DNA of 64,000 bases from Antedon mediterranea. Taxonomy: Eukaryota > Echinodermata > Crinoidea > Comatulida > Antedonidae. Of the stretch, positions 1 to 9,869 are shown piece after piece (positions within the stretch are counted from its first letter, which is position 1; each line of letters starts with the position of its first letter). The translations under genes and the position numbers were made by a program. The notes under the pieces are model-generated. The model saw nothing but the letters and a program-made list of their open reading frames with translations, did not search any database and had not been told where the DNA came from. The DNA lies in NCBI RefSeq assembly GCF_964355755.1, contig NC_092674.1, positions 22,596,001 through 22,660,000 of the forward strand. The letters are read 5' to 3'.

Positions 1-60
1 TAGGTTTTTTAAAACTACTCGTATCAAAAAACCTAGCAGGTCTGAAAATTGTACTAAAAA

Positions 61-244
61 GTGATCCAGAATTGGGACCGTGGTCCGGATTGCCTCCAAA
101 ATTTAATGGAATGGTCCTTGACCACATATCTATCTGTATATTCATTTTGGTAAGATCTTGTAATTAGTTTTTGAGTTACTGTAGTAATCCTGCTAACAAA
201 CAAACACACGTGATCGATTACATATACCTCCTTGGCGGAGGTAA
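61..244 (+). repeat. Dispersed SINE/MITE-like repeat ending in CTCCTTGGCGGAGGTAA
   Basis: The stretch runs from GTGATCCAGAATT through TTTTTGAGTTACTG and a short AACAAACAAACA run to the terminal CCTCCTTGGCGGAGG palindrome. This order (GATCC...GGATTGCC, CCAAAATTTAATGG, TTTTGAGTTA, CTAACAAACAAAC, GGCGGAGGTAA) is one I recognise from abundant short interspersed repeats in many invertebrate genomes. It has no reading frame. It lies in the presumed intron upstream of the first visible ERICH1-like exon. The family name is not known to me. Confidence 0.5.
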
Positions 245-443
245 ATGAAGCTAGGGCTTACCACTCTCGTTTAAAAAAAAATTAATTAAATTACAATTTT
301 TACTGGTTCTCCCAGTACAAGTTTAATTTGGAGACCTTAGAACAATTTTTTTTACTCACAAGTATTTCGCTTAAATGAATTTATTTGTATTACTTTGATG
401 AAAAGAGAAATAGGAAAATTGAATTATTATTATTTTATTTCAG

Positions 444-941
444 GCTGTCAAGTTGGTGACACTGACAGTAAAGCTGCTTCTGTTAGCAATGAACTGTATT
501 CAGAAAGCACCTCTTGCACTGATCAACCATCCAATGTAAAACAGTTAGAATCATTGACAGAGAGTACGTCACTGACACAGTCATCCTCAGTTGACGTTGT
601 CATTGATCAAAATGTAGAACCTTCAACAACAAAAATTTGTTTTGAAGAACGATATAAAGAACTAGAAGAATCTGGAAGCAGTTGTGAAGAAGATGAGCAA
701 CGAACAACTGAAGTAAAGAAGACAAAACCGAAAGATAATGCTGTCAAATTAACTAAGAATCAAAGACGTAAACTAAGAAAGAAAAAAAGGAAATTCTATC
801 AAAGGAAAGAAAAAGCAGAAAGGCAAGTTTTTGATGAAGAAAAATTAAAGGAGCTAAGTCTAAAAAGGTTTGAAAAGAGTAAAGATGAAATTATTGCATT
901 TTTCGACTCGATGTGGGACATATTTCAACAAGAAAATAAAG
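444..941 (+). CDS. ERICH1: ERICH1-like gene, internal coding exon (166 codons, starts in phase 1)
   Basis: This is a clean exon. The acceptor TTTTATTTCAG ends at 443 and the donor AAAG|GTAAAC follows 941. The exon begins with two bases of a split codon and ends with one, so both borders have the same phase. The product is acidic and Ser/Thr-rich for about 75 residues. A Glu-rich stretch follows (SSCEEDEQ), then a strongly basic segment (NQRRKLRKKKRK), then a predicted helix ending IAFFDSMWDIFQQE. The basic NQRRKLRKK block followed by an FF/L...FF helix matches my recollection of vertebrate glutamate-rich protein 1, a poorly characterised protein. The Met at 395 is in intronic sequence and is not the start; the N-terminal exons lie left of the window. 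Orthology is inferred from remembered family features, not from an alignment. Confidence 0.7.
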
Positions 942-1180
942 GTAAACATTTATCTTAAATAACCAGTTATTAAGACTTGGTTTCTTAAAAGAAAATATCA
1001 TGGTTTTTAGATAATATAAATAAACTGGTATTCACTCTCTGTTTATTTAGGTGAAATTATTATTATGTATTTAATTTACTGTTAAAAATGTGTGCAAACT
1101 GCAACCAAACAATAGAGGGCGGTATAGCAATTAAGACATTTTAATATATGTCTATGTTAAAAACCAAACCACTTAAAACC

Positions 1181-2233
1181 GGGTGTCACGAAACCTAAGA
1201 CCATGAAAGCTAAGACCCCGTAAGACCTAAGATCACGAAAGCTAAGACCCAAGACCTAAGATTACAAATATTTATCTTTCGCACCTGCCTTGTATTTTAA
1301 CTCCCAACATTTATTCTGAATACCACACCTTAGAATTAGCACTTTATGAAAATAATCACATAAAAAGTATAACAAATACATTTTTAAATTGATGATTTTA
1401 CAGACGTTTTTCTCGCACACATACTGTTTGCGAATTTCGCCTACATCATGTTCAATGTTTTTGTTTCTATGGAACGTCAAAAGAGCAAAAATTATATAGA
1501 GTGCTGAAAACTCTGTGGAGTCCATCTACAGTGTGGATGGGACAATGTAAAATTAAAATTGTAATAATAGTATAATCATGCTAGTACGAAGAATTAAATA
1601 CTCGCAAATAAATTTAAATTTAAAAGCATGATGATAAGTTTTTTTGTTTTGTTTTCTTTCTGTTTTTATACTTGTACTATTATTGTTGCTCTTTTGGCGC
1701 TTCATAGAAACAAAAACATTGAGCATGAGGAGTCATACAGTATACAAAGAAACACGTCTGTAAAAACATCAATTTAAAGGATTTATTTATTTGTTTTTAT
1801 GTGTTTCTCCTTCTGAAAGTACTTATATAAGTCCTAATTTTAAAGTGTGATATTCAGAATAAAGTCAGTTAACAAATTCGGAGTCAAAATACAAGAAAGG
1901 CAGGTGCGAAAGAAAAACATCCTCTGAACCAACACAATGGAGTAAATATACCAACAAACAACCAGTAAAGTTTGTTTGTTGTAAAGAAAAAATATACATT
2001 TACTTAACGGGCGAAAATAATGTGAGTTTATCTATGTTTTGCGGTAGTATTTAATTATATTTATGGTAATAAATGAAACCTACTATGTTTAAAATTATGT
2101 ATGGATAAACAAGTATTGTTTTTAAGCTGTAGTATATCTTAGAATTTGCAATCTTAGGTCTTGGGTCTTAGCTTTCGTGATCTTAGGTCTTAGGGGGTCT
2201 TAGCTTTCGTGGTCTTAGGTTTCGTGACACCCA
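1181..2233. mobile_element. Foldback DNA element 1 (1,053 bp, 8-bp target duplication)
   Basis: The two halves are inverted copies. The left end GGGTGTCACGAAACCTAAGA reappears reversed at the right end (GGTTTCGTGACACCCA). The subterminal blocks are built from repeated CTAAGACC / GAAAGCTAAGACC words at 1190-1262 and again reversed at 2150-2220. Inner matches include the TTTCGCACCTGCCTTG region (about 1277) against its complement near 1900, and the GTTTCTATG...AAAAGAGC region (about 1465) against its complement near 1690. Direct copies of TTAAAACC flank it (1173-1180 and 2234-2241). It encodes nothing recognisable, so it is a non-autonomous terminal-inverted-repeat element. The 8-bp duplication fits hAT, P or Merlin mobilisation, but the superfamily is unresolved. 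Confidence 0.85.
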
Positions 2234-2317
2234 TTAAAACCACTATATCAAATGTATACTGTATGAATGAATGAATATAGATTATATTTCTGTTCATTTT
2301 TATTTTTATTTTTATAG

Positions 2318-2509
2318 ATAAATTAGGTTTTGATGAGTTGGAAAGATTACGAGTAATTCTAATACAGGTCTTTGATGATATCCAACATTATCAACAAACC
2401 ACACCCACATTTGAAATGCTGGTCTCTATCAAGAAGTGGTTGTTATTGCTTGATAACCACCGAGCGAGGGCAGTGCTAGACAGTTTTCAACAGTCAGAAG
2501 CTTTACCAG
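2318..2509 (+). CDS. ERICH1: ERICH1-like gene, penultimate coding exon (64 codons)
   Basis: The exon lies between the acceptor TTTTTATAG (ending 2317) and the donor CCAG|GTAAAA. The single leftover base of the previous exon joins AT to give Asp, and the frame stays open throughout (DKLGFDELERL to FQQSEALP). It has the helical, Leu-rich content of the conserved C-terminal ERICH1 region, with a short WLLLLDNHRARAVLDSF motif where vertebrate proteins have a similar LLLLQD...ALE.F segment (from memory). The upstream intron of about 1.4 kb carries a foldback transposon (1181-2233). The in-frame TTG at 2338 is an internal codon, not a start. Confidence 0.7.
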
Positions 2510-2786
2510 GTAAAATTATTGTTGTTTTCTTCTCTTCATTTTCAGAGATATAAGCTTGGAAGTGCTCAATAGGCCTAAACAATTTTAAAAGACCTCCACT
2601 ACCTGAAATGGCGGAAAGTTGGATAGAATTGAATCCATATCTTCGATGCCAATGTGATTACTACTATTATATATACAAAAACAAGATATATGATTGCCAG
2701 TTCACTTTCTATCTCTTTTATTCACTGAATTTCCAATTTCTCTTCTCCTTACATTCCATAATAATCCTCCCTTCATGGCTTGCCAT

Positions 2787-2831
2787 GGTATTTAAGGAAG
2801 AGTAAGATAAAGCATGTTGGATATTTAAACC
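2787..2831 (-). repeat. 44-bp copy of a non-LTR reverse transcriptase tail
   Basis: GGTATTTAAGGAAGAGTAAG...GGATATTTAAA is a near-identical copy of 3340-3383, which lies in the C-terminal remnant of a retrotransposon. It sits in the last intron of the ERICH1-like gene. It is probably a truncated insertion of the same family. Confidence 0.5.
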
Positions 2832-3002
2832 TTATAATTTTTTGCCCAATTTTGAATTACGGCACTACAATAAATATAAATCTTAGCTTCCATGAAAAGG
2901 GTTGGTATAATATGAATAATAAAAATGTTACATATTATAAACTATAAAACAGAGATTTAGTGGGATATATTGCTTCTATAGTTTTATTTTGTGTTTCTTC
3001 AG

Positions 3003-3085
3003 ATCATAAACAAGTGATTACCTCCCTAGTGGAATATTGGATAATTGACATAGCACCCTCTCTTGGTGGGCAGAGTTCTACTTGA
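3003..3085 (+). CDS. ERICH1: ERICH1-like gene, last coding exon and stop
   Basis: The acceptor TGTTTCTTCAG ends at 3002. One base carried from the previous exon plus AT gives Asp, then HKQVITSLVEYWIIDIAPS, ending with TGA at 3083-3085. The tail DH.QVI...YWI..I.P closely resembles the extreme C-terminus I remember for ERICH1, and it is the main reason for the assignment. All three exons keep the same phase and join into one uninterrupted reading frame of about 256 codons. A possible weak poly(A) signal, ATTAAA, is at 3174-3179. Confidence 0.7.
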
Positions 3086-3173
3086 ACATTTATAGGTGAC
3101 TGACATATTGTTTTATTATTTTAAACTTTATGGTTGTTTTTAAATAATGTGCATGTTCTAGTTTAGAAGATCA

Positions 3174-3179
3174 ATTAAA
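3174..3179 (+). terminator. Possible poly(A) signal (ATTAAA) of the ERICH1-like gene
   Basis: ATTAAA lies 89 bases after the stop codon. It is the commonest variant poly(A) signal, and no AATAAA occurs between the stop and this point. The background is AT-rich, so a chance match is possible. Confidence 0.3.
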
Positions 3180-3312
3180 CCACAGCATTTATTTTATGGT
3201 TTTAATTATAGTTTATGAGCATCATCCATCCAGCCGAAGCTGATTATTAGGGACCTTCAGAACAATACAATTAACAAATAACATTTATATATAATATAAA
3301 TGGTATTTTAAA

Positions 3313-3486
3313 TTAAAATTTGCCCATTTGAAAGAGGTGGTATTTAAGGAATGAGTAAGATAAAGCATGTTGGATATTTAAAGGAAGAGAATTGAAGAGG
3401 GATGGAGCATTGAAGCTAAATTTCAAGGGTTGTCTGGGAATACAGAGGTCACTGTTAGTGAACTGCTGTTTATTTATGCGTAGAGC
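3313..3486 (-). pseudogene. Non-LTR retrotransposon reverse transcriptase, C-terminal scrap
   Basis: Minus-strand translation gives about 55 residues of the tail seen in CR1/L2-type reverse transcriptases: SDLCIPRQPL followed by FNSLPLNIQHALS and a final SFLKYHL. The pattern F/WNSLP...S...FK..L closes many non-LTR polyproteins. The 5' side is cut exactly by foldback element 2, which begins at 3495. No catalytic motifs remain. Confidence 0.5.
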
Positions 3487-3494
3487 AAAATTAG

Positions 3495-4071
3495 GGGTAT
3501 TGCTAAACACCGCAAACCCCGCAAACCTCCAAAAAAACATAGCAAACCCCACCAAACCAACATAAAAGTGATTGAATCATGTAGTGTACAACCCACTGGG
3601 TATATCAATGTAAAAAAAAAAAAAAAATTTCTACTGTTAACAACTTATTTTTGGGGTAAAACATCATTTTTTGGTCAAAAATGATTGCTAAACCCTGCAA
3701 ACCTCCAAAAAACCATAGCAAACCCCACCGAACCAACATAAAAGTGATTGAATCATGTAGTGTACGACCCACTGGGTATATAAATTATTAATAAATAAGT
3801 AGTTAACAGTAGAAATTTAATTTGTTTGTTACATGGATATACCCAGTGGGTTGTACACTACATGATTCAATCACTTTTATGTTGGTTCGGTGGGGTTTGC
3901 TATGGTTTTTTGGAGGTTTGCAGGGTTTAGCAATCATTTTTGACCAAAAAATGATGTTTTACCCCAAAAATAAGTTGTTAAGAGTAGAAATTTAATTTTT
4001 TTTTTACATTGATATACCCAGTGGATGTTTTTTTGAGGTTTGCGGGGGTTTGCGGTGTTTAGCAATACCCC
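3495..4071. mobile_element. Foldback DNA element 2 (577 bp, 8-bp target duplication)
   Basis: The element begins GGGTATTGCTAAACACCGCA and ends with the reverse complement TGCGGTGTTTAGCAATACCC plus one extra C. AAAATTAG flanks it on both sides (3487-3494 and 4072-4079). The arms contain a second layer: the AACCTCCAAAAAA...CCACTGGGTATAT block occurs twice on the left half (about 3516-3612 and 3688-3781) and reversed on the right half (about 3836-3960). The two-tier palindrome could form a very long hairpin. It has no coding capacity. Like element 1, its left end reads GGGT and its right end has one unpaired extra base, so the two may share a mobilising enzyme. Confidence 0.85.
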
Positions 4072-4139
4072 AAAATTAGTGATTCCTTTTTTACAATTTT
4101 TTATTACTGAAATATTTTTTTTCGACTTTGATTTCTAGT

Positions 4140-4335
4140 TATATGAGGGACAATGTGTTATTTTAAGTGGCAACTATTAAAGGACAACCGAGAACCATAT
4201 TTTGACAACGTAATAGGGATGTAGACCTAAATATGATTTAAGAACAATTACGACATTGAGATAAAGATACCGCCGCGCGCGCTTGCCGTACAGCCGTTGT
4301 CGTAAATTGCTGTAACGTCACGTGTGATTGTCAAA
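4140..4335 (+). repeat. Dispersed repeat also present inverted at 30785-30950
   Basis: The segment containing CGAGAACCATATTTTGA, AGGGATGTA, CGCGCGCTTGCCGTACAGCCGTT and AAATTGCTGT.ACGTCA recurs on the opposite strand at about 30785-30950, in the same order. It carries no reading frame. It is probably part of a DNA transposon or an untranslated part of a retroelement. Confidence 0.6.
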
Positions 4336-4431
4336 AAGTTTAGTTTGTGTATTTTAAAGAAACATATCCAGATAGGCAAAAGAAACAAATCAATTGAACA
4401 TTTATGTTTTTTCATCATTCATCAGCCGTTG

Positions 4432-5330
4432 TCAGTCCACCGCTGGACGAAAGCCTCAGCATGTTTCTGTTATAGTGAACGATCTCTAGCTGCTCCCTGT
4501 CACTGCACTGTACCCCAATACTATTTCATCTCGCCATCTTACTCTTTGTCTTCCTCTATTTCTGCTCCCGACCATGGGTCTCCATGATGTCATTAGCGAA
4601 GTCTATCTATTGTCTGTTCTCTACTGATATGTCCAGCCCACTTCCACTTACTTAATTTGATAGTTCTCATAATGTCTAGGACTTGTGTTTGTTTTCTCAC
4701 CCATTCATTTGTTTTTCTGTCTTTATATGTGATTCCGAGCATATTTCTTCCATGTTGTGCTGCTGCTATTTTCTTTTCCATTTTATTTGAAAGTGCCCAG
4801 GTCACAGCTCCATATGTCATGGTTGGTAACACGCGTTGATTAAAGACCTTTCTTTTTAGACATAACAGTGTTTCCCCTCTCATGATGTTGCTCAGTTTTC
4901 CATATTGGCACCAGCCCAATCTGATTCTCCTCTTTATCTCCTGTTCTTGATTCTTTTCTTTCAGGCTAAATCTCTGCCCCAGATAGATATATTCATTAAC
5001 TTCATCAATTGTATTGCCATTAACAGTCACAGATCCATGAGGTACCATGAAATTTGCCATAACTTTTGTTTTCTTCATATTCCGTTTCAATCCACAACAT
5101 TTGCTGGCATTTGCAAGGTCTTTAAGCATATCCTCCACTTCACTGATTTGCTCTCCTAGGACAATGTCATCTGCAAACCTCAGATGATTACATTTTTCTC
5201 TATTGATATCAACTCCTTTATCCTCCCACTCCAGTGAACCTTCCAACCAGGCTGTAAACAATTTAGGCGAAATTGTATCGCCTTGTCGGGCACCCTTCTT
5301 TATGTGGATTTTCTTACTTAGTTTGTGCAT
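4432..5330 (-). pseudogene. RTE-like non-LTR reverse transcriptase, 5'-truncated and frameshifted
   Basis: A 245-residue open frame (5330 to 4593) shows RT motifs in order: KGARQGDTISPKLF (motif 4/B region), LRFADDIVL with the catalytic Asp pair, GLKRNMKKTKVM, VNEYIYLGQ, then the thumb-like GAVTWALSNKMEKKI and a GHISR tail. This order is typical of RTE-type endonuclease-reverse transcriptases. It stops at TAA/TGA near 4593, but family-like sequence (GRQRVRWRDEI, AEAFVQRWTDNG and stop TGA at 4432-4434) continues in other frames, so at least two frameshifts separate it from an intact end. The endonuclease and first RT motifs are missing, as expected for 5' truncation on insertion. Confidence 0.85.
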
Positions 5331-6140
5331 TGTAACTGTAATAGTGAAGTTAGTGTAGATGTATGTTGTTTAATATTTGTTTAGAAAGTGTGTTTACTAG
5401 AAATTTTCGCGCTTTGCGAGACTTGTCTATTGACCCCGAGGTAGCTAAAAGTATGAGGTAAATCTATGATTGAATGTTATCAAAAATCATTATAATACAA
5501 TTTAGAGTAATTGTAATCTCAATTACTCTAATCGTTCTTTGTGATTCCCAGTATTCTTTTATGTGTATGATTTATCACCAGTCTTAACATGATTCTTCAT
5601 AGTAAAAGAAGAAACCTAACTACAGGTGCTCGCCTTGTCGTGGAAGTTAGGCTCAGCTTGTTACGAAGAAGCACCATGCTGATATTTACATAAAAAACAT
5701 TTTCAAAATTGTAATAATTGCTAGTGCAACATAATGGAATTGATCAAGCAACACGAGTCCGGAATTCTTAGAATGTTAACTGGCATAACATTTTACAAGA
5801 AGCATGTTTTAAAATAATAGAAATACAAATATTTGTAATTTAAAATGAAAGTGTAATCAAACATACGTCTGTGATACTCTAAATGTGTACAAAAGCTCTG
5901 GTGTTGAAAATAATAGTTGAATACAGAATCACCATCATCGTCTGTGTCGATGTCTGGAAAGCAAGCACCGCGAGAATATGACAGCGTATCAAGTTCATGC
6001 TCAAGTTGTAGCTTCTGGACGCGTTTTAGGACACAGGCATAACACATTCTCCACTTAAAGCATTCCTCGAATTGTAAAAACAAAATGTGTCATTGGAAGA
6101 GTGTATTAACGTAATTGCATGTCAATAAACAATTATGTGG
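5331..6140. other. Gene-free stretch
   Basis: No coding signal or repeat recognised. The 96-residue minus frame at 5793-6083 is Cys/Phe/Tyr-rich and resembles no family I know. Confidence 0.4.
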
Positions 6141-6415
6141 AAACATGTGGCATAGCGGTAAGGATTTGGGTTTCCAATCAAGAGGTCGGGAGTTGGAATC
6201 CCGGCAGCGCCGCTTGTTTGTGCCCTTGGGAAAAACACTTTATCTGCAATTCTCCACATCCAGGAACAATGGGACCCAGAAGGTTAAAGTGCCAATGAGC
6301 TGACTACAGCTGCAATATGTGGAATGACTCACTGAGTATGTATTCCATGACACTTGTTCTAATGGCTGAGGTAATAATGTTAAGCGCTTAGAGGCCTTGG
6401 TAATAGGCGCTAAGT
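6141..6415 (+). mobile_element. tRNA-derived SINE
   Basis: The head is tRNA-like. A box-A match TGGCATAGCGG (6148-6158) and a box-B match GAGTTGGAATCCC (6190-6202) are spaced as in a tRNA gene and would be an internal RNA polymerase III promoter. The body contains TTGTGCCCTTGGGAAAAACACTTTA, cited here by its short core CCTTGGG.AA..CACTTTA, which is widespread in deuterostome and mollusc SINEs. The tail has AAGCGCTTAGAGGCC and AGGCGCTAA. There is no open reading frame of its own. Ends are approximate and no target duplication was identified. Confidence 0.75.
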
Positions 6416-6499
6416 TTGACATCATTATTTTATGTCGTGTGGTGTGAATGTTGTAAATGTAGAATAGTGCATTTTCTTCAAACCGAAACTTGAAATGTA

Positions 6500-7050
6500 G
6501 CACGGTAAGATAATCATTCAGTAGACGCTTTTGCTTCTTTACTTTCTGTCTTATAGTATCTTTTTTACCAGGAATTTGTCGGCTATTGTCGTCTCGTTCT
6601 ATAAAGAGTGTAACTGCTTGGTTGCATCATTCACTCGATCATTTCTTCGAACCCGTTCATAGTTCAGACCCTTTCCAACATTTCTTTCTGACTAAGCGAT
6701 GTCCATTTATACGAAGAGATTCTGACAGTGACAGTATTTTCTCACATGGGTGCCTGCAGCAATTCTCCTAACGTTTTGCTTATCTCTACATTTAGTACGC
6801 AACTCATCAAGAACAACGTGATGCAGAACGAGTTGTGTTTTTACTTCAGCCTCAGCAACGTTTTGGTTTTTGATCGTGGTGATTCTTAGACGTTAACCCA
6901 CTGCTCTTTAATTCGATGAAACCGTTGTTCACTTCTCTACTAGCCTTTTCTGTGCATCTAATTGATTTGTAACGACTTTCATTTGTCGATAGACTTTGTT
7001 CTTTCTCTCTTCACCTTCCTTCGACCTCTTCTAGCACTCTGATCATTTAA
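6500..7050 (-). other. Probable decayed retrotransposon gag-flanking sequence
   Basis: The minus strand has a charged stretch (EVKTQLVLHHVVLDEL, KCRDKQN) and short basic blocks split by stops, next to the BEL/Pao gag remnant. No diagnostic motif is visible. The block around 6852-6890 (TTTTGGTTTTTGATCGTGG) recurs at 14039. Confidence 0.3.
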
Positions 7051-7200
7051 TCTTGGTGGTATCGCGTTAATTGGCACTTATGGCACTGGTAGTACATCTC
7101 GCTCATGGAAACGTGGCACTTGATTTGCAGAATCGATTCATGGGTGTTGGCGGAGGAGTATTTGGAAGTACAATTACAGAAAACATATTTGATAGGCTTT
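6990..7200. repeat. Direct repeat shared with 14090-14285
   Basis: TTTGTTCTTTCTCTCTTCA, CTTCGACCTCTTCTA, CTGATCATT.AATCTTGG and the GGCGGAGGAGTAT.TGGAAG segment occur in the same order at both places with about 85 percent identity by eye. Both lie beside BEL/Pao or Gypsy remnants, so this is probably retrotransposon internal sequence. Confidence 0.7.
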
Positions 7201-7915
7201 TGATAGGATTTTCTAGTCTTCAACAAGCATGGTTGAGAGAAGTAATTGTACCTTTAGTCCCTTAACTCCTAAAGCGCTACATGTATTTTCTGAAACAAAC
7301 GTAGTATCTGACTGGGTGTCCAGTAAAGCGCGAGTACCTCTGTGGTAGGATTATCCTGGTGTGAGATCCATACAGGGACAGTCGTGGAACTTTTCTCAGC
7401 GTCGTTAAAACCATCAGAATTGCTTATTTTTTTATTAAATAAAGCCAGTTTTCTTTGGTGCCAATTTTTCTGCAGGTTCGTCAGTTTTCTTTGGTGCGTT
7501 AATAGTCTTTTTCTACACTTCTTTGAGAGGTGCCCTCGCTGTAAGCTACCAAAGCACACCCTTTCTTCTTTATGAAGTCTTTTCATTGGGCATCGACAAG
7601 AACGTAAGACACATGTCTAACTGGTGGGCCTTTTTACATTTGATACAGCCTCTAGAGTATTCTGTCACACCTTTAGCCATAGAATTTACGACTTTAGGAA
7701 CCTTTCAACCCTTGTAGTGTCGTCACTAGGTCACACGTAATATTGGCTTCTTTCTGCATGAAGTTGTTTGCAAGTTGTTATTACCCAATATGGTAGCTTA
7801 GCTAGATTTTTACGGTTTTCTCTTTCATCGTTGAGTACGTCGGAATGGCCAATGTTCTCCATGGCTGCTACGCACTGCCTCATGAAGTCTGCTAAGTCTC
7901 CTAGAGCTGATTTAA
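7201..7915 (-). pseudogene. BEL/Pao retrotransposon gag-protease remnant (3' part of a split gag)
   Basis: Reading leftwards, a DUF1759-type gag segment (GDLADFMRQCVAAMENI, KLPYWV) is followed by a CCHC-like knuckle (CFGSLQRGHLSKKCRKR, first Cys-x2-Cys altered), then the start of the BEL/Pao aspartic-protease region (VPVWISHQDNP..E.LALY). The best uninterrupted frame is 7586-7269 (105 residues); the rest is spread over several frames. The order gag, knuckle, protease is normal for BEL/Pao. The upstream half of the same gag is at 11060-11470, separated by CR1-like insertions. Confidence 0.75.
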
Positions 7916-8119
7916 TTTCATTTCATTTATTTTGTCTCATAAAAATACAATATAAAAAAACATGGACATGAACAAGAAAACATCACACAAAACCAGGCAG
8001 AGACAGGATTCTTAAAAAGCGAACTTAATCACTATCTAGTAGGTCTCCTATTGCACTGATTGTATAAAAAACATTTAGATTAAAATTTGTATTAAACATT
8101 AAAATTGCATATAATGCTA

Positions 8120-8356
8120 TATCAAAATAAATTAAAATATATTACAATATTTCTTTGGAACTGCTCCAACATTGTATCCATGAATTGCGTGTCTGGATGA
8201 AAAACAACTTTCTTAAATTAAATGATGAAAAAACAGAATATATTCTCTTTGGATCAAAGCTGCAGTTGGAAAAACTGCCACCAAGTTTTATTTACATTGG
8301 TGAAACCCAAATAGACCCGGCTAGGCAGGTTAGAAATCTAGGGGTTGAAATGGATG
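8120..8356 (+). pseudogene. CR1-like reverse transcriptase fragment, plus orientation
   Basis: About 70 residues read LRVWMKNNFLKLNDEKTEYI, LFGSK, and VRNLGVEMD. This is the palm-to-thumb region that follows the catalytic Asp pair in CR1/L2/Rex-type elements (Wm..N.LkLN..KTE, VRNLGV.lD). It is cut at 8356 by the T-rich end of the oppositely oriented element at 8357-11045. It is the very part that the minus element has lost. Confidence 0.7.
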
Positions 8357-8622
8357 CGGGTATTTTTTTTTATTTTATTTATTTATAAACTTATTTTACA
8401 TGGATGACTTTTTCATTAAAAATAATGTTCTTACAAATGGTCCATGATAAAAGAAATGTATGCATAAAATGAATATTCATAAGTTACAAAACATTTTGTT
8501 TATAGAAAAACATACAAGAACAATTACATTTTAAATACAGATAGAGAACAATAGTAATAAACAGCTAAGTAAGTACATCGCAATTACACAGGTTCTCAAG
8601 TTGAGGTTTCTATTTAAATACA

Positions 8623-9240
8623 TCATTTTTGTAGTGTTTTGTACTTATATTTAAACGCATTGTAAGAAGTTGCTTCTTGCAATGATATAGGAATGTTATT
8701 CCATACTTTACCACCAGCCACTTGAAGTGACATATTCATTTTGGTAACATTTATCTTGGGTATAACTACATTTAAGGGTTTTGCCAAACGAGTATTATAA
8801 TATAACAATGTCTATCAATGATTAATTCAACTTGATCTCCCAGACGTTGAGGGGCTAGGCCATGAATGCATTTGTACATCATACAAGATATTAAAAATTC
8901 ACGCCTCTGTTCAAAGGACAGGTCATTGATAATGTCATCCCCTCTGAAGTTTATAAAATCATAGTTTCCTGACGTGATTCTAGCAGCACGTCTTTGTTGT
9001 TTCTTTGCAATATCAATATAACAATATGAGGTATTTCCGCATACTGTAATTCCATAATCAATACAATGTTCAATAGTAGTTTTGTACAGTATTTCAATTA
9101 GTGGTTTAGATAAAAATTTACTCATTTTCCCCAACATTGTTAACTTGTAACCAACAGATTTATTTATATTAAGTACATGTTTGTTCCAGCTTAGGTTATC
9201 ATCGATTGAATATGAGATAAATGGAGCAGCTAAGCGGAGT
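8623..9240 (-). pseudogene. CR1-like reverse transcriptase C-terminal part
   Basis: Two overlapping frames (9137-8772 and 8808-8623) give KPLIEILYKTTIEHCIDYG, QQRRAARITSGNYDF, FEQRREFLISCMMYKCIHG and VWNNIPISLQEATSYNAFK. This is the standard thumb and C-terminal region of CR1/L2-type polyproteins, ending just before the 3' tail. One frameshift separates the two frames. Upstream SIDDNLSWNKHV (about 9225-9140) continues it. No catalytic residues are present in this part. Confidence 0.75.
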
Positions 9241-9600
9241 AATTTGCTATCACATCTATGTTTTTTTCAGGCAATTTTGAGAGTTTATTTTGTACTGTTT
9301 CAACATTAACCTCATGAAACTTAAATTTATAAAGACAATCAGGATTTTTCCATTTGGGAAAACTATTTTTATCAAAAGAATCGGCCATGTTTGTTCCAAT
9401 ATTAGTAAAATATTTATTGCATTTTTCAACATTAATTTTAGTATTCAAATTCTTTTTACCCTTTCCAGTTACTCGATTTATCTACTTCCATAATTTTTTT
9501 GGATTATTTTTATAGTTAAGATGAACTGTATCGTAATATTCGCGCTTTGCATTGTTAATAGTATTTGTAACAAGATTTCGTAGTCGCTTATATTCATTTT
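9241..9600 (-). pseudogene. CR1-like ORF2 linker between endonuclease and reverse transcriptase
   Basis: The 72-residue frame 9448-9230 reads KCNKYFTNIGTNMADSF and FKFHEVNVETVQNKLSKLP. This corresponds to the N-x-yFtnIG...f.f..v....v...L..L motif that precedes the RT domain in CR1/Jockey-type ORF2. Its downstream end joins the RT C-terminal part with the core deleted. Confidence 0.65.
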
Positions 9601-9869
9601 TTAGGTCAGGATTTTAACCTGTTTAATTTTTGATTTGACATAATCTCGTTCATACATTAATTTGAGAATATCGGGGGTCATCCAGGGTGAACATCTGCGT
9701 TTAACTCTGCATTATTGTATTGGGGTATGGGTATTACAGATTTTTATAAATTCATTACGCCAACTAATCCATGCATTATTTGCATTACTACAGTCATCAA
9801 TACTATTAAGAATATTGTTATTAATTATATCATTTAAAAAACTTTGTACACTAAAACCTTTATAATTCC

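Noticed and set aside
4657-5159. Two plus frames with signal-peptide-like starts
   Set aside because: They are antisense shadows of the RTE-like reverse transcriptase.
6115-6303. 62-residue plus frame MHVNKQLCGN...
   Set aside because: It is a chance frame across the tRNA-derived SINE.
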